DNA from: CAWICD01 sp052267165
GTDB lineage: Bacteria > Vulcanimicrobiota > Vulcanimicrobiia > Vulcanimicrobiales > Vulcanimicrobiaceae
Direction of reading: 5' to 3'
NCBI GenBank assembly: GCA_052267165.1
Contig: JBKQHO010000013.1
Span: forward strand, 124,001-188,000
DNA: 64,000 nt
The translations under genes were made by a program, and so were the position numbers. Each line of letters begins with the position of its first letter. Position 1 is the stretch's first letter. The notes below the pieces were generated by a model. It worked only from the letters and a program-made list of their open reading frames with translations. It did not search any database and had not been told where the DNA came from. This document shows, piece by piece, positions 1 to 9,038 of this stretch.

Positions 1-1
1 G

Positions 2-430
2 CTCCCGCTGCTCGGCGTCGGGTTCAAGCCGGCCCTGGTTGCGCTGGTCCTGCTGGCCATCCCGCCGATCGTCATCAACACCGACCTGGGCCTGCGCGGG
101 GTGCCGCAGTCGATCAGCGAGGCGGCGCGCGGCCTCGGAATGAGCTCGCGGCAGATCCGCCGGCGCGTCGAGTGGCCGCTGGCGCTGCCGGTCGTCTTCG
201 CCGGAATCCGCACGGCGACGGTCGAGGTGATCGCGAGCGCGACGCTGGCCGCCTTCATCGGCGGGGGCGGCTTGGGCGAATACATCGTCAACGGCTTGGC
301 CGAGGCCGATACGGCGCAACTTCTCGAGGGGGCGCTCGCGGTCGGCGCGCTCGCGCTCGGCGCCGAAGCTGCGCTCGCCTGGGCCGAACGGCGCCTGAGC
401 GCTCGCATGGGCGAACCGCGAACGGAGTGA
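2..430 (+). CDS. Osmoprotectant ABC importer, permease subunit (5' end outside window)
   Basis: Membrane permease of a betaine/choline-type ABC importer (OpuBB/OpuCB or YehW class). The frame is open from base 2, so only the last 142 residues are seen and the start lies to the left. The EAA loop that docks on the ATPase is visible (EAARGLGM, visible residues 40-47), followed by hydrophobic stretches typical of the final membrane helices. The TGA stop overlaps the GTG of the binding-protein gene. A second permease with the same EAARGLGM loop sits at the other end of the operon, so the importer probably uses a heterodimeric membrane domain. Confidence 0.9.
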   Translation, partial: LPLLGVGFKPALVALVLLAIPPIVINTDLGLRGVPQSISEAARGLGMSSRQIRRRVEWPLALPVVFAGIRTATVEVIASATLAAFIGGGGLGEYIVNGLAEADTAQLLEGALAVGALALGAEAALAWAERRLSARMGEPRTE

Positions 431-1350
431 ACGATCTGAAAATAAATCACTATATGCGATCGGCCATCACGCGAGCCCGGGCCATGAGCCTGCTGGGCTC
501 GGCGGCGCTCGCCGCCTGCGGGGGCGGCGGCGGAAGCTCCGACTCGGTCGCCGTGGGCTCGAAGAATTTCACCGAGCAGCTCGTGCTCGGCGAGATGTAC
601 GCGCAGCTGCTCGAGCACGCGGGCCTGCACGTCACGCGCAAGCTCGACCTCGGCGGCACGCAGGTCGCGATGGAGGCACTGCTGCGCGGCGACATCGACC
701 TGTATCCGGAGTATACCGGCACCGCGCTGATCACGATCCTCGAGCTGCCGCCTTCGCATGACGCGGCTGCAAATTACCGCACCGTCGCCGCCGCGTATCA
801 TGCGAGATATGACTTGACGTGGCTGGCCGCGGCACCGATGAACGACACGCAGGCGCTGGCCACGACGCGTGCGATCGCGCAGCGCTACCATCTCCGCACG
901 CTCAGCGATCTAGCCGCGGCCGCGCCGCAGTTGCGCCTCGGCGCGATCCCGGAATTCACCAAGCGCGAGGACGGGCTCCCGGGGCTGCAGCGCGCGTACG
1001 GCGGCTTTCACTTCAAGGACGTCAAGCTGTTCGACATCGGCCTCAAGTACGCGGCGCTGCTCTCGGGAGACGTCGACGTCGTCGTCGCCTTCGGGACCGA
1101 CGGGCAAATCGCATCGGACAAACTCGTCGTCTTCATCGACGACAAGCACTTTTGGCCCGCCTACCAAGTCGCGCCCGTCGTGCGGGCGAAGACGCTGTTC
1201 GCTCATCCGGCGATCGCCGGCAGCCTCAACAAGCTCGCGCCGCTGCTGACCGACGACGTGATGCGAGCGCTCAACGCGCACGTCGACGGGCAACTGCAAG
1301 AGCCCGCCGACGTGGCGCGCTCGTTCCTGAACAGTCACGGGCTGGCGTGA
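427..1350 (+). CDS. Osmoprotectant ABC importer, substrate-binding lipoprotein
   Basis: Extracytoplasmic binding protein of the OpuAC/OsmF (QAT) family, which captures glycine betaine, choline or related osmolytes for the flanking permeases. The N-terminus has arginines, a hydrophobic run and a lipobox (LAAC) followed by glycines, so it should be lipid-anchored. Family hallmarks are GSKNFTEQ just after the linker and YPEYTGTAL further on. GTG 427 is chosen because it overlaps the previous stop as GTGA, the same junction used at the next two genes. ATG 454 is an alternative that leaves a normal 22-residue signal. About 307 residues, usual for the family. Confidence 0.9.
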   Translation: MNDLKINHYMRSAITRARAMSLLGSAALAACGGGGGSSDSVAVGSKNFTEQLVLGEMYAQLLEHAGLHVTRKLDLGGTQVAMEALLRGDIDLYPEYTGTALITILELPPSHDAAANYRTVAAAYHARYDLTWLAAAPMNDTQALATTRAIAQRYHLRTLSDLAAAAPQLRLGAIPEFTKREDGLPGLQRAYGGFHFKDVKLFDIGLKYAALLSGDVDVVVAFGTDGQIASDKLVVFIDDKHFWPAYQVAPVVRAKTLFAHPAIAGSLNKLAPLLTDDVMRALNAHVDGQLQEPADVARSFLNSHGLA

Positions 1351-2321
1351 ACGGCAAGCCCGGCGGCGCGACCGTCTCGATCCGGGACGTCAGCGTGCGC
1401 TATCCCGGCTCCGACCGCTGTGCGGTCGACGGCGCGAGCCTCGAGATCGGCGCCGGCGAGCTAACCGTTCTGCTCGGACCTTCGGGTTGCGGTAAGAGCA
1501 CGCTGTTGCGCACCGTCAACCGGCTGGTCGTGCCCGAGCACGGCACGATCGAGGTCGACGGGCGCGACGTCGCGCAAACCGCGCCCGAAGCGCTGCGCCG
1601 CGGCATCGGCTACGTCATCCAAGCCGTCGGTCTCTTTCCCCACATGTCGGTCGCCCGCAACATCGCGATCGTTCCCGAGCTGCTCGGTTGGGAGGCCGCG
1701 CGCATCGCGCGACGCGTCGACGAACTGCTCGAGTTGGTGCGGCTCGAGCCGGCGCGCTACCGCAACCGCTTCCCGCAAGCGCTCTCGGGCGGCGAGCAAC
1801 AGCGCGTCGGCGTGGGCCGGGCGCTCGCCGCCGAGCCGCGAGTGCTGTTGATGGACGAGCCGTTCGCGGCCGTCGACGCGATCGTGCGGCTCGCGCTGCA
1901 GGACGAGACCCTCTCGATCCACCGCGCGCTCGGCACGACGATCCTGTTCGTCACCCACGACGTCGACGAAGCGCTGCGGATCGCCGACCGGATCGTCGTG
2001 ATGCAGCAGGGTCGGATCGTGCAGGCCGACACGCCGCTGCGCGTGCTCGCGCGGCCGGCGACCCCCTACGTGGAACAGCTGCTCGACGCACGCGATGCCG
2101 TTCGACGCTTGCAGCTGCTCCACGTTCGCGACGCAGTCGTGCGCGCGGCCAACGGCGCGCCCGCAGCCCAGCCCAGCATCGACGCCGGCAGCTCGCTGCG
2201 CGAGGCGCTCTCCGTTCTGCTCGAAGGCGCCGAGCGAATCGCGGTACTCGAAGACGGGGCGGTCGTCGGCACGCTGGGCTTCGACGACGTGCGGACGGCG
2301 ATCGCGGCGACGGAACGGTGA
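1347..2321 (+). CDS. Osmoprotectant ABC importer, ATPase subunit
   Basis: ATP-binding subunit that powers the importer, cytosolic and bound to the two permeases. Visible motifs are Walker A (GPSGCGKST), signature (LSGGEQQRVG), Walker B (VLLMDEP) and the switch histidine (VTHD). About 90 residues after the ATPase core end in a CBS-like segment (IAVLEDGAVVGTLGFDDV), as in OpuCA/OpuAA, where CBS domains sense ionic strength. Only one CBS-like unit is evident, so regulation is inferred. The GTG start overlaps the previous TGA (GTGA), which trims a long upstream open frame lying over the binding-protein gene. 324 residues. Confidence 0.92.
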   Translation: MNGKPGGATVSIRDVSVRYPGSDRCAVDGASLEIGAGELTVLLGPSGCGKSTLLRTVNRLVVPEHGTIEVDGRDVAQTAPEALRRGIGYVIQAVGLFPHMSVARNIAIVPELLGWEAARIARRVDELLELVRLEPARYRNRFPQALSGGEQQRVGVGRALAAEPRVLLMDEPFAAVDAIVRLALQDETLSIHRALGTTILFVTHDVDEALRIADRIVVMQQGRIVQADTPLRVLARPATPYVEQLLDARDAVRRLQLLHVRDAVVRAANGAPAAQPSIDAGSSLREALSVLLEGAERIAVLEDGAVVGTLGFDDVRTAIAATER

Positions 2322-2938
2322 GCTATCTGTTCGCCCATCCGGGCGAGGTAGCGTTCTTGCTCGGGCAACACGTCGAGCTGACCGGGGCCGCGCTGTTCGT
2401 CGCCTTCGCGATCGCCCTTCCGCTCGGCATCCTCGCAGCGCGCAGCAAACGCGCGAGCGCGCCGCTGCTGGGCGTCCTCGGGGCAATCTACACGCTGCCC
2501 AGCCTGGCCTTGTTCGCGCTCTTGATTCCGTTGCTGGGGCTCGGCTTTCTGACCGCGCTCGTCACACTGATCGCCTACGCGCAGATGATCTTGGTGCGCA
2601 ACATCGCGGCCGGGCTGCGCGGCGTTCCCGCGGCCATGCGTGAGGCGGCGCGCGGGTTGGGGATGACGCCTTGGCAGTCGTTCTGGCGTGTCGAACTGCC
2701 GCAGGCGCTGCCGGTCATCGTCGGAGGCGTGCGTATCGCGACGGTCTCGCTCATCGCCATCGCCAATCTCGCGGCCTGGATCGATGCGGGCGGGCTCGGC
2801 GTGCTGCTTTTCGCCGGGCTGCGCAACGACGATCAAGGCAAGATCGTCGCTGGGAGCCTGGCTTCGGCACTGCTCGCAATCGGAGCCGACGCCACGCTGC
2901 GTGCGCTCGAACGGCGCCTCGGCCGGCATACGGGTTGA
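2318..2938 (+). CDS. Osmoprotectant ABC importer, second permease subunit
   Basis: Integral membrane permease of about 206 residues, the usual size for OpuBB/OpuBD-type subunits, with five or six hydrophobic segments. The cytoplasmic EAA loop reads REAARGLGM and matches the loop of the first permease. The GTG start overlaps the ATPase stop (GTGA), completing the order permease, binding protein, ATPase, permease with four-base overlaps throughout. The long frame open upstream of this start is a shadow of the ATPase gene. Confidence 0.92.
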   Translation: MSYLFAHPGEVAFLLGQHVELTGAALFVAFAIALPLGILAARSKRASAPLLGVLGAIYTLPSLALFALLIPLLGLGFLTALVTLIAYAQMILVRNIAAGLRGVPAAMREAARGLGMTPWQSFWRVELPQALPVIVGGVRIATVSLIAIANLAAWIDAGGLGVLLFAGLRNDDQGKIVAGSLASALLAIGADATLRALERRLGRHTG

Positions 2939-3010
2939 CGAGCTTGCAAGCCGTCCGTCGGCGCACGGAGGGCAGAGGAAGGCGCGATAGGCTCGCCCTA
3001 ATCGTCCCAT

Positions 3011-3775
3011 ATGGCTCGTCTGCTCGAGGACACTGCGGCGCTCGTGACCGGCGCGAGTTCGGGGATCGGTGAAGCCACGGCGCTGGCACTCGCGGAAGCG
3101 GGCGCGCGCGTAGCGATCGCCGCCCGGCGGCGAGGGCGGCTCGAAGCGCTCGCGCGGCGCGTCGAAGCGATCGGCGGTTCGGCGCTGGTCATCGAGAGCG
3201 ACGTCACCGACGAGACCTCGGCACGCGAGATGGTGCGCAAGACCGTCGCCGCCTTCGGGCGCCTCGACACCGTCGTCAACAATGCCGGGCTGATGTTGCT
3301 CGGGCCGATCCTCAACGCCGACACCGCCGAATGGCAGCGCATGCTGGCCCTGAACGTCGCAGCGCTGTTGCACGTCTCGCACGCCGCGCTCCCGCATCTG
3401 CTGGAAGCGGCGCAAGGCGAGCCGCGCCGCGTCGCGGACCTCGTCAACGTCAGCTCGGTCGCGGGCCGCGTCGCGCGCAACGGGAGCGGCGCGTACAACG
3501 CGACCAAACACGCGGTCGGAGCCTTCAGCGAGTCGCTGCGCCAGGAAGTCGCCAAGCGTCAGGTGCGCGTCGCGCTGGTCGAGCCGGGCCTGGTCGCAAC
3601 CGAGCTCGCCGGCCACAACCGCCCCGAGGTCATCGAGGGCATGCGCGCGCGCTTCGGCGAGATCGAGCCGCTGCAAGCGGCCGACATCGCCGACGCGATC
3701 GTCTACGTCGTCACGCGCCCGCGACACGTCGCGGTCAACGAGATCTTGGTCCGCCCGACGCAGCAGGAGCCTTAG
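3011..3775 (+). CDS. Short-chain dehydrogenase/reductase (SDR)
   Basis: Cytosolic NAD(P)-dependent oxidoreductase of the classical SDR family, 254 residues. The nucleotide-binding motif TGASSGIG is near residues 13-20, NNAG at 90-93, and the catalytic Ser148, Tyr162 and Lys166 (YNATK) are all present, so it should be active. AARRRGRLEAL after the second strand suggests NADP preference. The substrate cannot be read from sequence; the overall look is closest to the broad YdfG/3-oxoacyl-reductase-like group. It ends four bases into the convergent hydrolase gene. Confidence 0.88.
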   Translation: MARLLEDTAALVTGASSGIGEATALALAEAGARVAIAARRRGRLEALARRVEAIGGSALVIESDVTDETSAREMVRKTVAAFGRLDTVVNNAGLMLLGPILNADTAEWQRMLALNVAALLHVSHAALPHLLEAAQGEPRRVADLVNVSSVAGRVARNGSGAYNATKHAVGAFSESLRQEVAKRQVRVALVEPGLVATELAGHNRPEVIEGMRARFGEIEPLQAADIADAIVYVVTRPRHVAVNEILVRPTQQEP

Positions 3776-4527
3776 CGAACCGTTCCCGCAACGCCGGCCG
3801 CGGCCGCCGCGGCGCGCACCAAGCCTCCGAACAACGCGAGGCTGACCGAATCGCCGTCGAGCTCCTCAGGATGCCACTGGACCGCGTAGAAGAACGGATG
3901 CTCGAAGCGCCCTTCAAGCGCTTCGACCACGCCGTCGTGCGTCCGGCCCACGACGCGCAGATCGGGCGCCGGTTCGCGCACCGCTTGATGGTGCAGCGAG
4001 TTGGTCGCGAAGGTCGTCGCGCCGGTCAGCCCGGCAAGCGCGCTATCAGCTTCGAGCGTCACGACATGCTCCGGCGCGACCTCCGTGCGCTCCATGTTGT
4101 CTTCCTTCGTCTGCCGGTGGTGCAGCGTGTAGTTCGCACCGAGCTCCGTCGGCAAATCCTCGATCAGCGTGCCGCCGAAAGCCACGTTGGCGACCTGCAG
4201 CCCGCGGCAGATGCACAGCGTCGGGATCAGGCGCGCGCGCGTCGCCCGCAGCAAGGCCAGCTCGAACGCGTCGCGCGCGCTATCCGGCTTCGAGACCGAC
4301 CGCAGCGGACGTCCGCCGTACAATGCGACGCCGAGGTCGGCCCCGCCGCTCGCGATGACGCCGTCGACGCCGGCCAGGCTCCGGGCGCAGCGCGCCGCGT
4401 CGTTCTCGAGCAGCACGGCCTCAGCGCCGGCGCGCCGCACGGCCTCGATGTAGGGCAACACGTCTTTGTGATACTTGCCCCACTCGAGGCGCGGGTGCGA
4501 TGACGAGATGCCGATCCTCGGTTGCAT
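3772..4527 (-). CDS. Class I glutamine amidotransferase-like hydrolase (peptidase C26, PuuD-like)
   Basis: Probable gamma-glutamyl hydrolase of the PuuD/peptidase C26 family, which removes gamma-glutamyl groups from small amines. The nucleophile elbow CICRGLQ places the catalytic cysteine near residue 107, and QWHPEE near the C-terminus supplies the catalytic histidine and glutamate. The N-terminal IGISSSH strand and IASGGADL loop are typical. 251 residues, full length. No polyamine genes are adjacent, so the natural substrate is open. Confidence 0.88.
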   Translation of the reverse strand: MQPRIGISSSHPRLEWGKYHKDVLPYIEAVRRAGAEAVLLENDAARCARSLAGVDGVIASGGADLGVALYGGRPLRSVSKPDSARDAFELALLRATRARLIPTLCICRGLQVANVAFGGTLIEDLPTELGANYTLHHRQTKEDNMERTEVAPEHVVTLEADSALAGLTGATTFATNSLHHQAVREPAPDLRVVGRTHDGVVEALEGRFEHPFFYAVQWHPEELDGDSVSLALFGGLVRAAAAAAGVAGTVR

Positions 4528-4565
4528 GCGCCCAAGCTTCGCCGCGGCTTCCCGCGCTCCCTAAC

Positions 4566-4587
4566 GCGGGCGCCCGAAAGCGCCCGC
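4566..4587. terminator. GC-rich hairpin between egtD and the hydrolase gene
   Basis: An 8-bp perfect inverted repeat (GCGGGCGC and GCGCCCGC) with a 6-base loop lies 8 bases beyond the stop of egtD on the minus strand. There is no T-run after the stem, so intrinsic termination is uncertain; it may instead protect the 3' end of the transcript. Confidence 0.4.
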
Positions 4588-4594
4588 CTCGCCG

Positions 4595-5611
4595 TTAAAC
4601 GATGACGAGCAAGCTGACCAGGAAGCGTTCCGACGCATCGCTCCAAGCGCACTCGACGCGGAAACCCGAGCGCTCGGCGAGCGCTTCGACGTCGCTCGAG
4701 CCGAATTTGAAGGACGACTCGGTGTGGATCGACTCGGCCGCGCTCAGGCGCACGGTAAGGCCGAGCGTCTCGATCGAGACGGACTGGCTGCGCTGTGCGA
4801 CGAGAAACGAATCGACTGCCCCACGCGCGCCGTCGTAGCGCGCGACGTGGGTGAACGCGTCGAGGTCGAAGTGACCGCCGAGCTCGCGATTGATCCGGCC
4901 CAACAGATTCTTGTCGAAGGCAGCGGTCACGCCGGTCGGATCGTTGTAGGCGAGCTCAAGGGTGCGCGAGTCCTTCTTCAGATCCGTCCCGAGCAGCAGC
5001 GCGTCGCCCGGTTTGAAGGCGCTCGACATCGCTCGCAACAGCCGCGAGCCTTCACGCGGGTCGTAGTTGCCGATGTTCGAGCCGAGAAACAACGCCAGCA
5101 CGCGCTTCGACGTGCTCAGGCGCGCCGACGCGAGCAGCTCGATGTAGTCGCTCGCGTAGGCCGTCACGTGCAGCTGTTCGTATTCGGTGACGAGCGCGGT
5201 CGACGAGTCGAGCACAGCGCTTGCCGAGATGTCGATCGGGTGGTAGTCGAGCCGCTCTTGGCGCGCTAGCGCGGCTCCGATGAGCGCGCGCGTTTTGCGC
5301 GCGCTGCCGCTGCCGAATTCGACCAGCTCGAGCGGACCCTCCAGCCGGTCGACGATCGCGCCGGCGTTCGCCTCCAAGATCTCCGCCTCGGCGCGCGTCA
5401 GGTAGTACTCCGGCAGGCAGCAAATGGCTTCGAACAGCGCCGAGCCGAGCTCGTCGTAGAAATACTTCGGTGACAGATATTTTTGCTCGGCGCTTAGCCC
5501 GGCTCGGACGTCTTGCGCGAAGCTCTCGCTCCGGGCACGCGGGGGCGAGCGGTAGAGCAGCAAGCGCTCGCCCAGCGGCGTCAGCAGGTCACGTTCAGAA
5601 ACGATCAACAT
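4595..5611 (-). CDS. egtD: L-histidine N(alpha)-methyltransferase EgtD
   Basis: SAM-dependent enzyme that trimethylates histidine to hercynine, the first step of ergothioneine synthesis. The sequence has the family N-terminal block QKYLSPKYFYDELGS, then LPEYYLTRAEAEIL and the SAM loop VEFGSGSARKT (about residues 97-107). LFLGSNIGNYDP follows mid-protein. Length 338 matches the family (about 320). ATG 5611 is preceded by GAGG, which fixes the start inside a longer frame whose upstream part only mirrors the peptidase gene. It lies 52 bases after the prolyl oligopeptidase gene and may be co-transcribed. The sulfoxide synthase partner EgtB is not in the window. Confidence 0.9.
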   Translation of the reverse strand: MLIVSERDLLTPLGERLLLYRSPPRARSESFAQDVRAGLSAEQKYLSPKYFYDELGSALFEAICCLPEYYLTRAEAEILEANAGAIVDRLEGPLELVEFGSGSARKTRALIGAALARQERLDYHPIDISASAVLDSSTALVTEYEQLHVTAYASDYIELLASARLSTSKRVLALFLGSNIGNYDPREGSRLLRAMSSAFKPGDALLLGTDLKKDSRTLELAYNDPTGVTAAFDKNLLGRINRELGGHFDLDAFTHVARYDGARGAVDSFLVAQRSQSVSIETLGLTVRLSAAESIHTESSFKFGSSDVEALAERSGFRVECAWSDASERFLVSLLVIV

Positions 5612-5663
5612 ACACCTCACTGCGCGGGCGAAACGATAGGCCTTTGCCCGCGGCGGAGGTGAG

Positions 5664-7649
5664 CTAAACCGGCTGGGGCCTTGCTGCTTCGCAGGAGAGG
5701 CCGAGGTTGGCGAACAGGAAGCTCCAACGGTCCGCCAACTCCTCGATCTGCTTGCGGCGAGGCTTGCCTGCTCCATGACCGGCTTGGGGCTCGACGTGCA
5801 GCAAGATCGGAGCTTGACCGCCCGTCGCCTCCTGCAGCCGTGCCGCGAACTTGCGAGCGTGCATCGGATCGACCCGCGCGTCCGACTCCGCCGTGAGCAC
5901 GAGGGTCGCGGGGTACGCAACGCCGTCCGCAAGGTTGTGGTAGGGCGAGTAGGCACGCAGCACCGCAGCGTCGACCGGGTCGGCGGGGTCGCCGTACTCC
6001 GCCAGCCACAGACGCGCGATCGAGAATTCCGCAAACCGCAGCATGTCGGTGAGCGGCACGGCGCAGATGACGGCTCGGAAGAGCTCGGGGCGCTGCACCA
6101 TGGCGGCCGCAACCAGCAAGCCGCCGTTGCTGCCGCCCACGATGCCGAGGCGCGCGGGATCGGCGATGCCGCTCGCGGCGAGATGTTCGGCGGCCGCGAT
6201 GAAATCGTCGAAGACGTTCTGCTTGCGCTCGCGCATGCCGGCGCGGTGCCAGGCCTCGCCGAACTCGCCGCCTCCGCGCAAGTTGGCGACCGCGTAGACG
6301 CCGCCCGCATCGAGCCACGGCACCAAGTGCGGCGCGAACGATGGGACGAGCGCGATGTCGAAGCCGCCGTAGCCGTGCAGAACCGCGGGCGCGCGCCCGT
6401 CGCGGGCGAGACCCGCGCGCGCGATCACGAACATCGGCACGCGCGTCCCGTCTTTCGACACGAACCACTCCTGGTTGACGGCGTAGGCGCTGGAATCAAA
6501 CGGCGCAGCCACGCCGTCCCAGCGCTCGAGGCGCACGCTCGCGCCCAACGCGATGCGCTCGACCGCCGGCGCGTCGACGAACCCTTCGTGCAGCACATAC
6601 GCTTCCGGGGCGGAGGGATTCGCGCCGAGTTGGATGACGCTGCCGCTCAGCTCGAGCGCGCGCTCGAAGCCGTCGTCGGTGCGCAGCGACAAGCGCGAGC
6701 GCACGTCGTGCAGGTAGTGGAGAACGAGGCCGCCTTGCAGCGGGGCTACCCCCTTGAGAACGTCGTCCCGCTCCGCCACGAGCGCGCGCCAGCGCTCGCG
6801 CGCGGCATCGTGCGGATCGAAGGCGAAGATGCGATAACGCGGCGCGTCCTCATTGCTGCGTACCACGAAGCCGTCGCCCGCGCTGGAGACTTCGAAGATC
6901 GCTTCGCGCCCTTCCACGAGCGGCGTGAAGCGATGGGCCTGCGAGGCGGTGCGGTCGCACAGGTAAACGTCGTTGCGGACCCAGCCGGTGTAAGCGCAAA
7001 CGACCAGCCAGCGCCCGTCATCCGAGAGCGCGACGGCCAGATATTCTTCGCGCGGCCGCCCCTCGCCGAAGACCAGCGAATCGTCTTGCCAGCGCGTTCC
7101 CAACTCGTGAAAGAAGAGGTGCTCGTCGTAGTTCGACTCGACCGGGTAGCGCGTGTAATAGAAGCCGCGCTCGTCGGGCAGCCAGGCCAGCGCGCAGTAG
7201 CGGGTGTTGGGGATCGTCTCGCCGGAGATCTCCGCCCGCTCGACGTCGAGCAGGTACAGCGTGCTGTGCTCGTCACCGTTGCGCGAGAGGCCGGCCGCGA
7301 CGAAGCGTCCTTCGGGGCTCGGATACCACCAGTCTAGCGCGGTCAGACCGGAGGGGTCGAGCTCGGTGGGATCGAGCAAGACGCGCTCTGCTCCGGCTTC
7401 GCGCAAGGCCAGCACCGCTTGGTCTTGTTCGCCGCTGCGACGTATGAAGAACGCGCGTCCGGCGCGCACCGTGGGCGCTCCGACGTAGCCGATCGAGAGC
7501 GCAGCCGCAAAGTGCTCGGCCAGCGCGGCTCGTTGCGGCAACGCGTCGAGATACGCTCGGGCACGTTCGTTTTGCGCTTGCGTCCAGGCGCGCGTGGCGG
7601 GATCGCCGCCGTCTTCAAGATAGCGGTACCGGTCGGCAGTCAACTCCAT
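5664..7649 (-). CDS. Prolyl oligopeptidase family serine peptidase (S9A), cytosolic
   Basis: Serine peptidase that cleaves short peptides after proline, or a related oligopeptidase B-like activity. 661 residues: an N-terminal helical start (YRYLED), a beta-propeller of roughly 350 residues, then an alpha/beta hydrolase domain. The catalytic triad is visible as Ser in GGSNGG (around residue 505), Asp in ESDARVD and His in AGHG. LHGYGGFDI and NLRGGGEFGEAWH are S9A hallmarks. There is no signal peptide, unlike the exported paralog at 53150-55396. Confidence 0.92.
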   Translation of the reverse strand: MELTADRYRYLEDGGDPATRAWTQAQNERARAYLDALPQRAALAEHFAAALSIGYVGAPTVRAGRAFFIRRSGEQDQAVLALREAGAERVLLDPTELDPSGLTALDWWYPSPEGRFVAAGLSRNGDEHSTLYLLDVERAEISGETIPNTRYCALAWLPDERGFYYTRYPVESNYDEHLFFHELGTRWQDDSLVFGEGRPREEYLAVALSDDGRWLVVCAYTGWVRNDVYLCDRTASQAHRFTPLVEGREAIFEVSSAGDGFVVRSNEDAPRYRIFAFDPHDAARERWRALVAERDDVLKGVAPLQGGLVLHYLHDVRSRLSLRTDDGFERALELSGSVIQLGANPSAPEAYVLHEGFVDAPAVERIALGASVRLERWDGVAAPFDSSAYAVNQEWFVSKDGTRVPMFVIARAGLARDGRAPAVLHGYGGFDIALVPSFAPHLVPWLDAGGVYAVANLRGGGEFGEAWHRAGMRERKQNVFDDFIAAAEHLAASGIADPARLGIVGGSNGGLLVAAAMVQRPELFRAVICAVPLTDMLRFAEFSIARLWLAEYGDPADPVDAAVLRAYSPYHNLADGVAYPATLVLTAESDARVDPMHARKFAARLQEATGGQAPILLHVEPQAGHGAGKPRRKQIEELADRWSFLFANLGLSCEAARPQPV

Positions 7650-7660
7650 GCCGGCTCAAG

Positions 7661-8422
7661 TTATCTTTGCGCGAGGACTGGTCCCGTGGCGTTGCGCAGG
7701 ATTCGCGCCCACCGATCGTAGACGTCGGCGACGTACTCGCGCGTCTCTTGGTACGGCGGAATGCCGTGGTAATGGGCGACGCTTCCGGGGCCGGCGTTGT
7801 ATGCGGCCAGCGCGGCGGCGTACGGGTCGCCGTAGACGCCGTCGTAGGTCGCGACGTATCCGCCGAGCAGCTCCGCCGAACCGCGGATCGCGTCGCGCCA
7901 GTCGAACGGATCGACTCCGGCACTGTCGGCCGTGTCGAGCGTGAATTGCGCGATCCCAACGGCGCCGGCGCTGGAGGCGGCGTCGGGCGCGAAGGCCGAT
8001 TCCTGCAACAGCGTCGCGCAAAAGAACCCGTAGTCCAGATGGTGGAGCGCGGCGAGCGAAACCGCGTTGGTCGCCAAATCGAGCGCGTCGAACGGGTCGA
8101 GACGCGGGTTGCTGCGCACGATCGAATGAACGACGGCGAGGTTGGGGCGGAGCGGCGGTCGCAGGTCGTAGAGCAATCGCAGCCCGCGCAGGCTCTGCAC
8201 CGGCGGGGGCATGCGCCAGCTCAGCACCGCGTTTTTCAAGAAGTCGAGCTGCGGCGGCCGGACCGGGGGGCCGCCGAATCCCTCCACGGCCGACGAAAGA
8301 CTTCCACGCGAGCAGGCCGACACTGCGATAAAGGTCATTGCGCACACCAACAGCAGGTACGCACGTTCCCGCAGCCCAAGGTGGGTAAAGTGTGTCGTGC
8401 CGGACGAGCGAGGTTTCGGCAC
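7661..8422 (-). CDS. Lytic transglycosylase (SLT-type), probable lipoprotein
   Basis: Peptidoglycan-cleaving enzyme of the soluble lytic transglycosylase fold. The catalytic glutamate lies in LLQESAF, followed by the classic GAVGIAQF and ALAAYNAGPGSV blocks and a closing ETREYVADVYDRW. A hydrophobic run ending in VSAC looks like a lipobox, so the protein is probably anchored in the envelope. The frame stays open further upstream, but that part mirrors the divergent gene. GTG 8422 is the best start because it leaves an arginine-rich lead-in to the signal sequence; no clear ribosome site supports it. About 253 residues. Confidence 0.85.
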   Translation of the reverse strand: MPKPRSSGTTHFTHLGLRERAYLLLVCAMTFIAVSACSRGSLSSAVEGFGGPPVRPPQLDFLKNAVLSWRMPPPVQSLRGLRLLYDLRPPLRPNLAVVHSIVRSNPRLDPFDALDLATNAVSLAALHHLDYGFFCATLLQESAFAPDAASSAGAVGIAQFTLDTADSAGVDPFDWRDAIRGSAELLGGYVATYDGVYGDPYAAALAAYNAGPGSVAHYHGIPPYQETREYVADVYDRWARILRNATGPVLAQR

Positions 8423-8452
8423 GTGGGGGTATGCTATGGGGCCGTTCGCGTC

Positions 8453-9013
8453 GTGAGCTCTTTCTTGGTGTCGCTCGCAATCGTGCTGCTCGTCGGCGAT
8501 TTCGGGTCCACCTTTTTCTATCACGTGCCTCAGCATCTGTGGTTCAAGCTGCACTTGCGCACGCACCACGACAAATCGCGCTCGTACTGGGACCACGCCA
8601 TCGTCTCGAAGGATCCGTGGGTCCTGCTCGACGGCCTCCTCGGAGCGCTTCCTTACATCCTCATCGCGGCAGGCCTGAGCCTGCTGGGCCCGGCTTGGAT
8701 GGCCGGCGCCGTCCTCGGTCTCCTTCTAGGCCAAACGCACGTCTGGTGGCGCCATACCTGCGAGATCGGCTGGGTCAGCCCGCCTTGGCTCGTGCGAATC
8801 GCCCGCACGTTTTCGATCGTGCTCCCCGAAGACCATAATGGCCACCACCAAAATCCCGATATTGAGTTTGGCGACCTTTTTCGTTTCTATGATGCGCCTG
8901 CCCGAGCCATGCTGACATATGTCAGGGCAGTCCAACGAAGGCGCCGGACCGCGCTGAAGCGTCTGCACCGGATTCGCGCTTTGCGAACCCTGCGCAATAC
9001 GCAACGAGCGTAG
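8453..9013 (+). CDS. Fatty acid hydroxylase/sterol desaturase-like membrane protein
   Basis: Small integral membrane protein (186 residues) with histidine clusters typical of di-iron membrane hydroxylases: HLRTHHDKS near the N-terminus, HVWWRHTCE in the middle and EDHNGHHQNP near the C-terminus. Three hydrophobic segments separate them. A lipid or carotenoid hydroxylation role is inferred from the family. GTG 8453 is used because the upstream open frame only mirrors the transglycosylase gene. The C-terminal 40 residues are strongly basic. It lies 30 bases from the divergent transglycosylase start and just upstream of a lipid glycosyltransferase, which fits a membrane-lipid role. Confidence 0.75.
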   Translation: MSSFLVSLAIVLLVGDFGSTFFYHVPQHLWFKLHLRTHHDKSRSYWDHAIVSKDPWVLLDGLLGALPYILIAAGLSLLGPAWMAGAVLGLLLGQTHVWWRHTCEIGWVSPPWLVRIARTFSIVLPEDHNGHHQNPDIEFGDLFRFYDAPARAMLTYVRAVQRRRRTALKRLHRIRALRTLRNTQRA

Positions 9014-9038
9014 GTTCTTCTAGTTAATCAGAGGGTTG

